A DNA stretch of 64,000 bases from Diaphorobacter sp. HDW4B (GTDB taxonomy: Bacteria; Pseudomonadota; Gammaproteobacteria; Burkholderiales; Burkholderiaceae_C): contig NZ_CP049905.1 in assembly GCF_011305535.1 (NCBI RefSeq), positions 4,834,001-4,898,000 on the forward strand, in the 5' to 3' direction. Below the pieces are notes generated by a model. That model searched no databases, was not told where the DNA came from, and saw only the letters and a program-made list of their open reading frames with translations. Shown piece after piece: positions 43,593-52,876 of the stretch. The position numbers were made by a program, and so were the translations under genes. Position 1 is the first letter of the stretch. Each line of letters opens with the position of its first letter.

Positions 43593-44675
43593 TCACCAAC
43601 CGTTTTCGTTGTCACCTTCCTTGGACTTTGGATCGCTGGGCCTGATGGGATTTCGGGCTTCCGCATCGGTGAGTGCGTTCTTTGCGTTGGCGGCAACTTT
43701 TTTAGCGTCTTCTGCTTTTGCCGCTGCGACAGTGGCGGACTTGGCTGCTTCGGCGGAGATCTTTTTTGCGTCATCGGCGGCGTTGTTTGCAGCGTCGGCT
43801 TTCTCCTTCATCTTGGTCGCATTCTCCACGTCGTTGCCACTCGCTGCATGGGCGGCCGCTCTCGTCGCGAAGGCGGCATCTTTTATCTTGTTGGCGGCAG
43901 ATTTTCTTGCCTCGATGGCGGTTTTCGCTGCATCGTCGGCTGCTTTCGTCAGTTCGGTAGCGTCTTTCGAGGCAGCGCTGTTCGTCAGCATGGCTGAGGT
44001 CATAGCGAAGTTCTCTGCGGCAGAGTCCAAGATGCGCAATTGATCATTGACGACTGTTTTGTATTTATCGAAATCTAATTTAGTCGCTTGCTCCAAGTTT
44101 CTCATGATGTCATTGCCGCCCAATTTCCCGAGAGCTGCTTCCAAGTGTTTGAGCAACTCAGCTTTATGATCGACGAATGCCGAGAAGCTGTTGCTGGCAT
44201 GGATTTTTTCGAGCATGTCGGTGGCGTTTTTTCTTGCGAGCTCTTTGGCAGCGGGTGATATCTCAGTAGGTTGAGGCGACTCCACACGTCCTCGTGGCGG
44301 TGAAAAGCGAGCAATGGATGGCTCTGCAGTACGCATGTTGCCCGTCACTTGCTCTGCAGCAAGCGAATTCACCACCTTGATCTCCAACGCGCTCAGCGGC
44401 TGGTCACTGCCGATATCGGGGCGAAGCTCTCTCATTGCGTTCAAGGCGTAAGTGGCAACCTCTTGCCCGTAACGCTCACTCAGCGCGTCGCTGAACGCCT
44501 GCCGTGTTGCCGGATGGGTATTGGTCATCCAACTGACCGCTTTCTTGAAGAAACTCTCGGCCTTGATCTCGGTGCCTGCCGAGTTCATACGGACATTGCC
44601 ATCGGGATTGGCATTGGCCTTGTTCAAGAAAGCGTTGAGGTTCACGCCGCCGCCAGTGTTCTGAATTCCAACCAT
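43593..44675 (-). CDS. Orphan protein, candidate type III secretion effector
   Basis: A 360-residue protein of no family I recognise. I take ATG 44675 because GGGAG lies 8 nt upstream; an ATG at 44735 has a poorer site. There is no Sec signal. The N-terminus is Asn/Gly/Ser-rich (MVGIQNTGGGVNLNAFLNKA), as in type III secretion signals. A helical region with ESFFKKAVSWMTNTH and ALSERYGQEVATYALNAM follows, which could be a chaperone-binding part. Residues about 225-345 are an Ala/Lys/Asp-rich amphipathic coiled coil with imperfect repeats (AKKISAEAAKSATVAAAKAE). Part of the gene is far poorer in G+C than the surroundings. It is divergent from a CesT-type chaperone gene, which is the main reason for the effector call. 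A non-secreted coiled-coil protein is the alternative. Confidence 0.6.
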   Translation of the reverse strand: MVGIQNTGGGVNLNAFLNKANANPDGNVRMNSAGTEIKAESFFKKAVSWMTNTHPATRQAFSDALSERYGQEVATYALNAMRELRPDIGSDQPLSALEIKVVNSLAAEQVTGNMRTAEPSIARFSPPRGRVESPQPTEISPAAKELARKNATDMLEKIHASNSFSAFVDHKAELLKHLEAALGKLGGNDIMRNLEQATKLDFDKYKTVVNDQLRILDSAAENFAMTSAMLTNSAASKDATELTKAADDAAKTAIEARKSAANKIKDAAFATRAAAHAASGNDVENATKMKEKADAANNAADDAKKISAEAAKSATVAAAKAEDAKKVAANAKNALTDAEARNPIRPSDPKSKEGDNENGW

Positions 44676-44861
44676 GTGAATTGCTCCCGAGTTGAGTGTG
44701 ACGGATGAGTAACCAGCACCAAACCAAAGTTCCATGGAACGAATCCGCCTGGTCGGTTACTCAGGTTTCGGATTGACCAAGCCGCGCCTTGCTTGTCGGG
44801 CCGCTCAGGCGCTTTGCTTGGTGCATTGCCTCACCTTTGACAAGAACTGAAAGACATCGCT

Positions 44862-45317
44862 ATGGAAACACTCATCAGCCACGTGTTGCTCGATTTCGGC
44901 AGGGCTCTAGGATTGGACGGATTGAAGCTCGATGACGACGATCATTGCTGCCTCAAATTCGACGACCTGGAGGTGCACATTCAGGCGACGAAGGAGAATT
45001 CGCAGGTGATGCTCTCCAGCACATTGCTCAAGACATCCGAGCCAACGCCCGCCGTGATGCGTCGTTTGCTGGCGGCCAACTACGGTATGTTGGGGACGAA
45101 GGGCTGCACGGTCGGCATTCATCCCGAAACTGGAGAGGTGCTGCTGGCGCGTCGATTCAGCAGCAATGGCTTGGAAGTGCTCGATTTCGAGGCGCTTTTG
45201 CAAGGCTTTCTGGAAACGGCGGACGAGACACAGGCGTTTCTGGCTTCGGCGGCGGAGACTGAAGCAGCGCCTGAATCCACATTCCAGATGCCCATGCACA
45301 CCATGATCCGCGGGTAA
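44862..45317 (+). CDS. CesT-type (Tir chaperone family) type III secretion chaperone
   Basis: A 151-residue small acidic protein. The order of segments (VLLDFGRALGLDGLKLDDDDHCCLKF, shown here as helix-strand; then LEVHIQATKENSQVMLSSTL, MRRLLAANYGMLGTKGCTVG, TGEVLLARRF and a long C-terminal helix ending in an acidic tail) matches class I secretion chaperones of the CesT/SycE fold. Such proteins bind the N-terminal 50-100 residues of one or a few effectors before export. It starts 186 bp from the divergent effector-like gene. No secretion apparatus genes are in the window. The fold call is by pattern only but fits length, charge and context. Confidence 0.75.
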   Translation: METLISHVLLDFGRALGLDGLKLDDDDHCCLKFDDLEVHIQATKENSQVMLSSTLLKTSEPTPAVMRRLLAANYGMLGTKGCTVGIHPETGEVLLARRFSSNGLEVLDFEALLQGFLETADETQAFLASAAETEAAPESTFQMPMHTMIRG

Positions 45318-45390
45318 GCCCTGAAGCTTGGGCGTTCACCGAAAGGCTTGACGGGCGAAGCGGGCACTATCATCTTCCCCAATTCTTTGG

Positions 45391-46386
45391 ATGGTGAAGA
45401 TGATGATGACGATGTTCAGGACGACAAAAAACCTGCTGGCAGCCGCAGCGCTGCTGGCTGTGAGCAACGCGGCCTTGGCGGCTTACCCTGACAAGCCGAT
45501 CAAGCTGATCGTGCCGTTTCCACCCGGTCAGGCGACCGACATCTTTGCGCGGGCGCTGGCGGATCGGTTGGGGCAAAAGCTCGGTCAGCCGTTGGTCGTG
45601 GAGAACAAGGCGGGGGCGGGCAGCAACATCGGTACGGAATTCGTCGTGCGCGCCGAGCCGGATGGCTACACCTTGCTGGTGGCCGGCAGTGCGATGGCGG
45701 TGAATCAGACGCTTTACAAGAAGGTCAATTTCGATCCGCGCAAGGACTTGCAGGGCATCAGCATGATCGCCAAGGTGCCGCTGGTGTTTCTGGCCAATCC
45801 GCAAACCGGTCTGAAGGATATGAAGGATCTCGTCGGGAAGGTGCGCGCCGAGCCCGGCAAGTGGAGCTATGCCAGCGCGGGCGTGGGTGGCACGCAGCAT
45901 TTGAGCGGCGAGATGGTCAAGGCCCGCGCCAAGCTCGATCTGATGCATGTGCCCTACAAGGGAAGCGGTCCGGCGCAGGCGGATTTTCTGGGCGCTCAGG
46001 TGCCGCTGATGGTCGACTCGGTGACGGCGGCGCTCGCCAACATCCAGGCGGGCAAGGCGATTCCCTTGGGCGTGACGTCGTCCAAGCGTTCCAGCCAGTT
46101 GCCCAATGTGCCGACGATTGCCGAATCCGGTCTGCCCGAGTTCAAGGGCTTCGAGGCCGTGGGTTGGCTGGGTTTGATGGCTCCCAAGGGCACGCCCAAG
46201 GCGATCATCGAGAAGCTCAACCACGAGGCCGTGGAAATTCTCAAGAGCGACGAGATGCAGAAATTCATCCGCGACCGGGGCTCCGAACCCGATCCAAGCA
46301 CACCGCAGGACATGGACAAGTTCGTCGCCAGCGAGATCGTGGAATGGGGCAAGGCGGTGAAGCAGTCGGGGGCTTCGGCGGATTGA
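45391..46386 (+). CDS. Bug-family tripartite tricarboxylate transporter substrate-binding protein (C)
   Basis: A 331-residue periplasmic receptor of the Bug/TctC family, third in this window. Signal peptide ends NAALAAYP; the mature protein opens [20 protein letters not shown] and contains [14 protein letters not shown] and [17 protein letters not shown]. Several in-frame ATGs (45391, 45400, 45403, 45406, 45412) leave the start open. It is not linked to metabolic genes, so its ligand is unknown. A stem-loop lies after it. Confidence 0.92.
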   Translation: MVKMMMTMFRTTKNLLAAAALLAVSNAALAAYPDKPIKLIVPFPPGQATDIFARALADRLGQKLGQPLVVENKAGAGSNIGTEFVVRAEPDGYTLLVAGSAMAVNQTLYKKVNFDPRKDLQGISMIAKVPLVFLANPQTGLKDMKDLVGKVRAEPGKWSYASAGVGGTQHLSGEMVKARAKLDLMHVPYKGSGPAQADFLGAQVPLMVDSVTAALANIQAGKAIPLGVTSSKRSSQLPNVPTIAESGLPEFKGFEAVGWLGLMAPKGTPKAIIEKLNHEAVEILKSDEMQKFIRDRGSEPDPSTPQDMDKFVASEIVEWGKAVKQSGASAD

Positions 46387-46395
46387 TGTTGGGGG

Positions 46396-46422
46396 CCCGG
46401 AGCAGGCGCTTTTTGCTCCGGG
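46396..46422. other. 9-bp stem-loop between convergent genes
   Basis: CCCGGAGCA (46396-46404) pairs with TGCTCCGGG (46414-46422). The loop holds TTTT but no T-run follows. It lies between the Bug receptor gene and the convergent lytic transglycosylase gene, so it could end either transcript. Confidence 0.5.
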
Positions 46423-46470
46423 TGACTGCTGTTTGGAGAGGGCAAATACGCCGCGTCTCCGGGCGTGGAT

Positions 46471-47889
46471 TTATCGCGCTGGCTCCAGCAACTTGGCCAG
46501 CATGTCCTTGGTGGGATAACCATCGGCGGGCAAGCCCACGCTTTTCTGATACTCACGCAGACCTACGCGGGTTGCCGGACCGGCCACACCATCGGGCGTA
46601 CCAGTGATAAACCCCTTCGCATTGAGCGCCTCCTGCAGCGCCTTCACTTCGGCGCGCGACAGCGGCTCCAGATCACGCGGCCAGGTGGACGCAAGACCCG
46701 GTCCTCCGTCGATCTGCTGGGCGATCAGGGCGACTGCGAGCGCGTAGTTGTTGGAGTTGTTGTACTTCAGCAGCGTGCGAAAGTTGTTGCCCACCAAGAT
46801 GGCTGGGCCCCGTGCACCAGCTGGCGTGATGATGGATGCATCGTCAAGATTCGGTAGCGGGCTGCCATCGAGACTGCGCACGCCTTCGGCGGCCCAGGTG
46901 GATGCGGGCTGAACCACTTTGATCTCTGCGCGGGCGTAGTCGAAACGGCTGGGCAAGCGCACTTCGGCGCCCCAGACCTCTCCGGTCTTCCAGCCGGATT
47001 GCGCGAGGAAGTTGGCGGTGGAGTTGATCACATCAGGAATGCTGCCCCAGATGTCGCGCTTGCCGTCGCCATCGGCGTCGACGGCAAAGCGCTGATAGGC
47101 GGAGGGCAGAAACTGTGTGTGGCCCATGGCGCCGGCCCAGGAGCCCAGCATCTGGGACGCGGGAATGTCGCCGCGATCAATGATCTTGAGTGCAATCAGC
47201 AACTCCCGGCTCGCCCATTCGTAGCGGCGGCCGTCGTAGGCCAGCGTCGCCAAAGCATCCACGGCGCGGAAGCTGCCGAAGTTCTTGCCGAAATTGCTCT
47301 CCATGCCCCAGATGGCTGTGATGACGGACGCCGGAACGCCATAGCGCTGCTCGGCGGCATTGAACGTGCGTTGGTATTTGCGAATCAGCGCCTTGCCTTG
47401 ATCGATGCGCACTTGCGAGACCGCGCCGTCCAGATAGGCCCATGGTGGACGGGTGAACTCGGGCTGGGCGCGGTCAAGCTCGACGATGCGCGGAATGAAC
47501 TGGGCGTTGCTCAGACTGCCCCGGATGGTCTTGTCGCTGAGACCCGCGTCACTCGCGCGTTGCTCGAAGCTCTTGAGCCATTGGGCAAAGCTCTGATTTT
47601 TGGCGGGGCCTGTGGGCGCTGGCAATTCGGGCGCTGGGGCTGGTGCGGCGATCGGCACCGGAGCGGGCGCAGGGACGGGAGTTTGTGCGGATGGGGCGAT
47701 GGGCGCAGGAGCGGGTGCCGGAACGGGAGCTGGCGCTGTGACGGCGACAGGAGGCTTGGGGGCGCTCTTGGGAGTCGAACTGCAGGCACTCAGCAGAATG
47801 GTCAGCGCGATGGCTCCAGCGGAGGGCTTGGCCAGTTGTTGGAGACGTTTGGCTGACAGCGGACGGGATTCTGGGTAAATGACGTGCAT
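46471..47889 (-). CDS. MltB-type lytic murein transglycosylase lipoprotein
   Basis: A 472-residue outer-membrane lipoprotein (lipobox ILLSAC). A Pro/Ala-rich linker spans about residues 32-95. The catalytic domain has the active-site glutamate in AIWGMESNFGKNFGSF, and GHTQFLPSAYQRFAVDADGDG is diagnostic for family 3 (MltB). The C-terminal 60 residues form a peptidoglycan-binding domain (EALNAKGFITGTPDGVAGPAT). It cuts glycan strands to 1,6-anhydro ends during wall growth and remodelling. The start at 47889 lies 65 bp from the divergent sbcB. Confidence 0.93.
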   Translation of the reverse strand: MHVIYPESRPLSAKRLQQLAKPSAGAIALTILLSACSSTPKSAPKPPVAVTAPAPVPAPAPAPIAPSAQTPVPAPAPVPIAAPAPAPELPAPTGPAKNQSFAQWLKSFEQRASDAGLSDKTIRGSLSNAQFIPRIVELDRAQPEFTRPPWAYLDGAVSQVRIDQGKALIRKYQRTFNAAEQRYGVPASVITAIWGMESNFGKNFGSFRAVDALATLAYDGRRYEWASRELLIALKIIDRGDIPASQMLGSWAGAMGHTQFLPSAYQRFAVDADGDGKRDIWGSIPDVINSTANFLAQSGWKTGEVWGAEVRLPSRFDYARAEIKVVQPASTWAAEGVRSLDGSPLPNLDDASIITPAGARGPAILVGNNFRTLLKYNNSNNYALAVALIAQQIDGGPGLASTWPRDLEPLSRAEVKALQEALNAKGFITGTPDGVAGPATRVGLREYQKSVGLPADGYPTKDMLAKLLEPAR

Positions 47890-47954
47890 CCGTCTATTGT
47901 GCAAGCTGTGCAGGCATACTTGACGCCTGCTAGCCTCTGACTGCAATTTTTTAC

Positions 47955-49397
47955 ATGCACACTTTCCTCTGGCACGACTACGAAACCTTCGGTGCCGACA
48001 CGCGCCGCGACCGTCCGGCGCAGTTTGCGGCCATTCGCACTGATGCGGATTTGAACGAAATCGGCGAGCCGCTGATGATCTACTGCAGGCTGTCGCCGGA
48101 CTATCTGCCCGATCCGGTGTCGTGTCTGATCACTGGCATCACGCCGCAGCTTTGTCTGGAAAAGGGCTTGCCCGAGGCCGCGTTTGCCGCGCGCATCGAG
48201 ACCGAGATGGCGCTGCCTGGCACCATCGGCGTGGGCTACAACACGATCCGTTTTGACGACGAGATCACGCGCTTCATGTTCTGGCGCAATCTGATCGACC
48301 CGTATGCACGCGAGTGGCAGAACCAGTGCGGGCGTTGGGATCTGCTCGACGTGGTGCGCATGACGCGCGCGCTGCGTCCCGACGGCATCCATTGGCCGAC
48401 GAATGAAGAAGGGCAGGTGAGCTTCAAGCTGGAACTGCTCACCAAGGCCAACGGTCTGGTGCACGAGGCGGCGCACGATGCGCTGTCCGACGTGCGCGCG
48501 ACGATTGCGCTGGCGCGGCTGATTCGCACGCATCAGCCCAAGCTGTTCGAATACGCGCTGAGTCTGCACAAGAAGGACAAGGTGATCACCGAGTTGCGCC
48601 TGCCTGCGTCCATCGATCAGGCAAGGCCGTTTCTGCATGTCTCGGGCATGTTCCCGGCGGATCGCGGCTGCATCGCGGTGATGTTTCCGATTGCCCAGCA
48701 CCCGACCAACAAGAACGAGGTGCTGGCCTGGGACTTGTCGCAGGACCCGCGTGAACTGGCCGATCTGGATGTGGAGACGATTCGCCTGCGCATGTTCAGC
48801 CGCACGGCCGATCTGCCGGAGGGCGTGACGCGTCTGCCGATCAAGACGATTCATCTGAACAAGTCGCCCATGGTGGTGGGCAATGTGAACACGCTGAGTG
48901 CCCAGATGGCCGAGCGTTGGGGCATCGATCTTCAGACCGCTGCGCAGAACGCGTTGTTTGCGCGCGAGTTGCCCGACATGAGCGCGATCTGGAAGGACGT
49001 CTTCAAGCGTCCTGCGCAGGAAGCGGTGGACGTGGATCAGGACCTCTACGGCGGCTTCGTCGGCAATGAGGATCGACGCCGTCTGAACCATCTGCGCACC
49101 TTGTCGCCCGAAGAGCTGGCCACGACCCGCACGGGCTTTGACGATCCGCGCTTGGGCGAGATTTTCTGGCGTTACCGCGCGCGCAATTTCCCGCAGACTT
49201 TGTCGCCCGAAGACCTGGAGCGCTGGGAGTCTTTGCGCCACGACATGTTGGTCGAAGGCGTGAGCGGCACGCGCACGTTCGATGCGCTGTTTGCGCAGCT
49301 CGACGAGTTGGGTGCGAACACGGAAAGCGAGCGCGATGCGGGGCTGCTCGAAGCTGTGTATGACTACGCCGAATCGATCTCGCCCGATCTGGGTTGA
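47955..49397 (+). CDS. sbcB: Exodeoxyribonuclease I
   Basis: A 480-residue 3'-5' single-strand DNA exonuclease acting in mismatch repair and recombination. The DEDD nuclease opening FLWHDYETFGADTRRDRPAQ (shown as the first acidic pair) and the second acidic site IGVGYNTIRFDDEITRFMFW are present, with the third in AAHDALSDVRATIALA. Length matches E. coli ExoI. The sirtuin gene follows on the same strand 24 bp later. Confidence 0.95.
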   Translation: MHTFLWHDYETFGADTRRDRPAQFAAIRTDADLNEIGEPLMIYCRLSPDYLPDPVSCLITGITPQLCLEKGLPEAAFAARIETEMALPGTIGVGYNTIRFDDEITRFMFWRNLIDPYAREWQNQCGRWDLLDVVRMTRALRPDGIHWPTNEEGQVSFKLELLTKANGLVHEAAHDALSDVRATIALARLIRTHQPKLFEYALSLHKKDKVITELRLPASIDQARPFLHVSGMFPADRGCIAVMFPIAQHPTNKNEVLAWDLSQDPRELADLDVETIRLRMFSRTADLPEGVTRLPIKTIHLNKSPMVVGNVNTLSAQMAERWGIDLQTAAQNALFARELPDMSAIWKDVFKRPAQEAVDVDQDLYGGFVGNEDRRRLNHLRTLSPEELATTRTGFDDPRLGEIFWRYRARNFPQTLSPEDLERWESLRHDMLVEGVSGTRTFDALFAQLDELGANTESERDAGLLEAVYDYAESISPDLG

Positions 49398-49421
49398 TCT
49401 CCCACTTTGGGTTTTTTCAGC

Positions 49422-50282
49422 ATGAGCCAGCCCGAATCGATTGCGTTGAATGCGCCTGAAGCAGGTGCGCTGCTGGCCGCTTTCATGGATCAGCATCCGG
49501 GCCTCGTCGTGCTGACCGGCGCGGGCGTGAGCACGGCCAGCGGCATTCCCGATTACCGCGATCTGAAGGGGCAGTGGAAGCGCCCGCAGCCGGTCACGTT
49601 TCAAGCCTTCATGGGCAGCGAACACACGCGCCAGCGTTACTGGGCGCGCAGTCTGGTAGGCTGGCGCACGTTCGGGCAAGCCAGGCCGGGCGCGGCGCAT
49701 CGCGCCTTGGCCGATCTGGAGCACACGGGCTGGATCGATCTGCTCGTCACCCAGAATGTCGACGGCTTGCATGAAGCGGCGGGCAGCAGGGCGGTGGTCG
49801 ATCTGCATGGGCGGCTCGACACCGTGCGCTGCATGGATTGCGAAATTCGCTTTTCGCGCGCGCTGTGGCAGGACGCGCTGGTGGACAACAATCCCGGCTG
49901 GGCGCAGCGCACCGCGTTGTCCGCACCCGATGGCGATGCTGATCTGGAAGCAGTCGATTTCTCCAGCTTCGTGATTCCGCCTTGCCCGCATTGCGGCAAG
50001 CACATGCTCAAGCCCGATGTCGTGTTCTACGGTGAATCCGTGCCGCGTGAGCGCGTGGAGCGCAGCATGCAGGCGGTGCAGAATGCGCGCGGCGTGCTGG
50101 TGCTGGGCTCTTCGCTGATGGTGTATTCCGGCTACCGATTCGTGCTCGCCGCGCAGGAGGCTGGCATTCCCGTGGCTGCGGTCAATCGCGGCACAACACG
50201 CGGCGACGCGGTGTTTGCCTTGAAATTGGATGCGGATGTGGGCGAAACACTGCAAGCTGCCGCCTCCATCCTACAAGGCTGA
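49422..50282 (+). CDS. Sir2-family NAD-dependent protein deacylase
   Basis: A 286-residue sirtuin. NAD binding is shown by LTGAGVSTASGIPDYRD, the catalytic His by VVDLHGRL after TQNVDGLHEAAG, and the zinc ribbon by CMDC and CPHC pairs (the second in IPPCPHCGKHMLKPDVVFYG). It removes acetyl or other acyl groups from lysines, often on acyl-CoA synthetases in bacteria. It likely shares a transcript with sbcB. The ATG at 49422 is used; there is no strong ribosome site. Confidence 0.93.
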   Translation: MSQPESIALNAPEAGALLAAFMDQHPGLVVLTGAGVSTASGIPDYRDLKGQWKRPQPVTFQAFMGSEHTRQRYWARSLVGWRTFGQARPGAAHRALADLEHTGWIDLLVTQNVDGLHEAAGSRAVVDLHGRLDTVRCMDCEIRFSRALWQDALVDNNPGWAQRTALSAPDGDADLEAVDFSSFVIPPCPHCGKHMLKPDVVFYGESVPRERVERSMQAVQNARGVLVLGSSLMVYSGYRFVLAAQEAGIPVAAVNRGTTRGDAVFALKLDADVGETLQAAASILQG

Positions 50283-50380
50283 GCGCCAAACCTTGGTAGC
50301 GTTTCTCTTTGCGCTGAAAACGCCCATGTGTGCCAGCGCGGCTTCCGTTTTCGAACACAACACCAAGAACCAATCCGACC

Positions 50381-52876
50381 ATGCGTGGTGACCAGAACAA
50401 TCCGGCGGATGCTTCGGCCAAAGCCTCAGCGCGAGCACGTCGCGAAGCCGAATCCAACACCAGTGCCAACACCAGCCACCGGGCACCCAAGCGCGCTTCT
50501 GCGATGGAGTTGCCGCTGGCAGGCATCCGCGTTTTTCTGAGTCTGGGCATTGCTGCGCTGGTGATTGCGGCGCTGTTCTTTGGTCGCTCCGTGCTGGTGC
50601 CGCTGGCGCTGGCGGTGCTGCTCAGTTTTGTGCTGAATCCGCTGGTGGTGGTGCTCAAGCGCTGGGGGGTGCCCAAGATTCTTGCGGTCGTCAGCGTGGT
50701 GTTTGCTGCTTTGATGGTGCTGGGTGTGGCGGGGCTTTTTGTCGGCAACGAAGTGCGCGGATTGAGCGAGCAACTGCCGTCCTACCAATCGAACATCCGT
50801 GCCAAGCTGCGTGATCTTCGCACGCAGATTCGTGCGCCCGGCATGTTCGAAGGTGCGAAGAAAACCTTCGATGTGGTGCAGCGGGAAGTCGAGGCCGCGA
50901 GTGCCGAATCTGCACCTGCCAAGCGCGTGCAGCGGGTGCAGGTCGTACCCACCGAGAAGTCTTCCATCGATCAGGCCAAGCTGGCGCTCGAGGGTGCGAT
51001 GGGGCCGCTGTCCGACGCCGCTTTGGTGCTGGTGTTCGTGATCTTCATCCTGCTCGACCGCGAAGATCTGCGCGACCGCATGCTGCGCCTGTGGGGCCAG
51101 AATCTGCACCGCGCCACCGATGCGATGGATGAGGCGGGCGAGCGCATCTCCAAGTACCTGAGCATGCAGTTGCTGGTGAACGTGAGCTACGGCATTCCGA
51201 TGGCGGCGGGGCTGTGGCTGATCGGCGTGCCGGGTGCGCTGCTGTGGGGCGCGCTGGCATCGGTGATGCGCTTTGTGCCGTATGTGGGGCCGATGATTTC
51301 CGCGGTGTTTCCGCTCGCACTGGCGTTTGCTGTCGATCCGGGTTGGGAGCTGGTGCTGTGGACTGCTGCGCTGATCGTGGTGCTGGAGCTCATCAGCAAC
51401 AACATCATCGAGCCTTGGCTCTATGGCTCCAGCACAGGGCTATCCGCCATGTCGCTGATCGTCGCCGCGACGTTCTGGACGGCGATGTGGGGCCCCATCG
51501 GGCTGATCATGTCCACGCCACTCACCGTGTGTTTGCTGGTGATCGGCAAGTACCTGCCGCAACTCGCGTTTCTCGACATTCTGCTGGGCAGCCAACCGGT
51601 GCTCGACGAGCCCACGCGCATCTACCAGCGCCTGCTGGCGGACGATCCCGACGAGGCCAGCGAGATCGCGATGCAAATCGTGCAGGAGAACGACGATTCC
51701 GTTCAGGCTTTCTACAGCAATGTGGGTGCTTCGGTGCTGCGCATGGCCGTGGGCGATCATTCGCAGGCGGCGACGGCGGAGCACCGCTTGCGCGTGGTCG
51801 ATGGCATGGACGAGGTGCTCGACGAACTGGAAGAGCAGTATCCCTCCACGCGCCAACCCGGCGCGCCGCGCGTGCTGAGCATGGGCGGCAAGTGGGAGAT
51901 CGACCAGCTCGCGGCGCGCATGGTCGCGCATTGCCTGGAACTCGACGGACATGCCGTGCGCTGTGTGGGCAGCGATGTGCTCTCCAATCACTCCGCCGTG
52001 GAGCGCCCGCAGATGCTGCGTGGCGATGTGGTCTGCGTGAGCTGGATGTCCACCGAGCCCTATGCTGCCGCGCGCAATCTGTGTCGCCGCATTCGTCGTG
52101 CATGGCCGCATGCGCGCATCGTTTTGCTGCTGTGGAATCTGCCGCAGGACATGTCAAAGGAGCAGTCCAGAGACCAGCTCCGCGACCAAGGTGCCAAGCT
52201 GGGCGCGGATGAAATCACGACCACGCTGGATGCGGCGGTGGCCCAAGTGCGTTCGCTGCTCGGCGATTCGAGCGCGCAGGCGTTCGAGCCCGCGCCCATG
52301 CCGAAGAACGAGGAAAAGCGCATCAAGGCGCTTGAGGTCAGCGGCGCGCTGCAAAGCGAACATTTCAAGCAGGTCAGCCAGCAAGTCGCCAAGCGCGCGG
52401 CGGACATCTTCGACATTCCGCTGGCTGCCGTCGGATTGATCGATCGAACGCAGGAACACGTCATCGCCATGCACGGCGGTCTGACCGACGACGATGCGCT
52501 GCCGGACGAGGTGCCGCGCCGTTTTCAGCACGCCCACAGCCGCGATGAGGCGCTGGCATCGTTCGTGGTGGCAGACGATGACATGCTGCAGGTCGAAGAC
52601 CTGAAACACGATCGCCGTTTTGCAGGCAACGCCGCGTTCAACAGCGTCGGTGTGCGCTTCTACGCTGCTGCGCCGATCCGCGACAAGGCGGGCCAGGTGC
52701 TGGGCGTGCTCTGTTTGGCAGACACCAACCCGCGAGAACTCGACAGCCGTGAAATGCGCTTGCTGCAAGCCATGGCCAACGATGTGATGGAAGAGTGGAA
52801 AGGCATCGATCTGCCCGAGCCCGAAGTGGAGCGACCACCCAACTCCGCAACGGTGGGGCAGGCTGTGCCGAACTGA
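50381..52876 (+). CDS. AI-2E-family permease fused to B12-binding-like and GAF domains
   Basis: An 831-residue multi-domain membrane protein. Residues about 45-375 are an AI-2E/YdiK-type permease with the usual transmembrane groups (LPLAGIRVFLSLGIAALVIA; LWGALASVMRFVPYVGPMIS). The soluble C-terminal half has a Rossmann-like segment resembling a cobalamin-binding fold (about residues 495-610, VLSMGGKWEIDQLAARMVAH) without an obvious DxHxxG motif, then a GAF domain (about 655-805, AADIFDIPLAAVGLIDRTQE). GAF domains sense small ligands or redox state. I infer a sensor-gated transporter. The permease substrate is unknown in this family. Confidence 0.85.
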   Translation: MRGDQNNPADASAKASARARREAESNTSANTSHRAPKRASAMELPLAGIRVFLSLGIAALVIAALFFGRSVLVPLALAVLLSFVLNPLVVVLKRWGVPKILAVVSVVFAALMVLGVAGLFVGNEVRGLSEQLPSYQSNIRAKLRDLRTQIRAPGMFEGAKKTFDVVQREVEAASAESAPAKRVQRVQVVPTEKSSIDQAKLALEGAMGPLSDAALVLVFVIFILLDREDLRDRMLRLWGQNLHRATDAMDEAGERISKYLSMQLLVNVSYGIPMAAGLWLIGVPGALLWGALASVMRFVPYVGPMISAVFPLALAFAVDPGWELVLWTAALIVVLELISNNIIEPWLYGSSTGLSAMSLIVAATFWTAMWGPIGLIMSTPLTVCLLVIGKYLPQLAFLDILLGSQPVLDEPTRIYQRLLADDPDEASEIAMQIVQENDDSVQAFYSNVGASVLRMAVGDHSQAATAEHRLRVVDGMDEVLDELEEQYPSTRQPGAPRVLSMGGKWEIDQLAARMVAHCLELDGHAVRCVGSDVLSNHSAVERPQMLRGDVVCVSWMSTEPYAAARNLCRRIRRAWPHARIVLLLWNLPQDMSKEQSRDQLRDQGAKLGADEITTTLDAAVAQVRSLLGDSSAQAFEPAPMPKNEEKRIKALEVSGALQSEHFKQVSQQVAKRAADIFDIPLAAVGLIDRTQEHVIAMHGGLTDDDALPDEVPRRFQHAHSRDEALASFVVADDDMLQVEDLKHDRRFAGNAAFNSVGVRFYAAAPIRDKAGQVLGVLCLADTNPRELDSREMRLLQAMANDVMEEWKGIDLPEPEVERPPNSATVGQAVPN

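Noticed and set aside
44732-44760. GGAACG followed about 16 bases later by TTACTCA upstream of the chaperone gene, resembling an HrpL-dependent hrp box
   Set aside because: Two mismatches in the -10-like part and one in the -35-like part; no hrpL is visible. I also looked for PIP-box (TTCGC pairs) and found none properly spaced.
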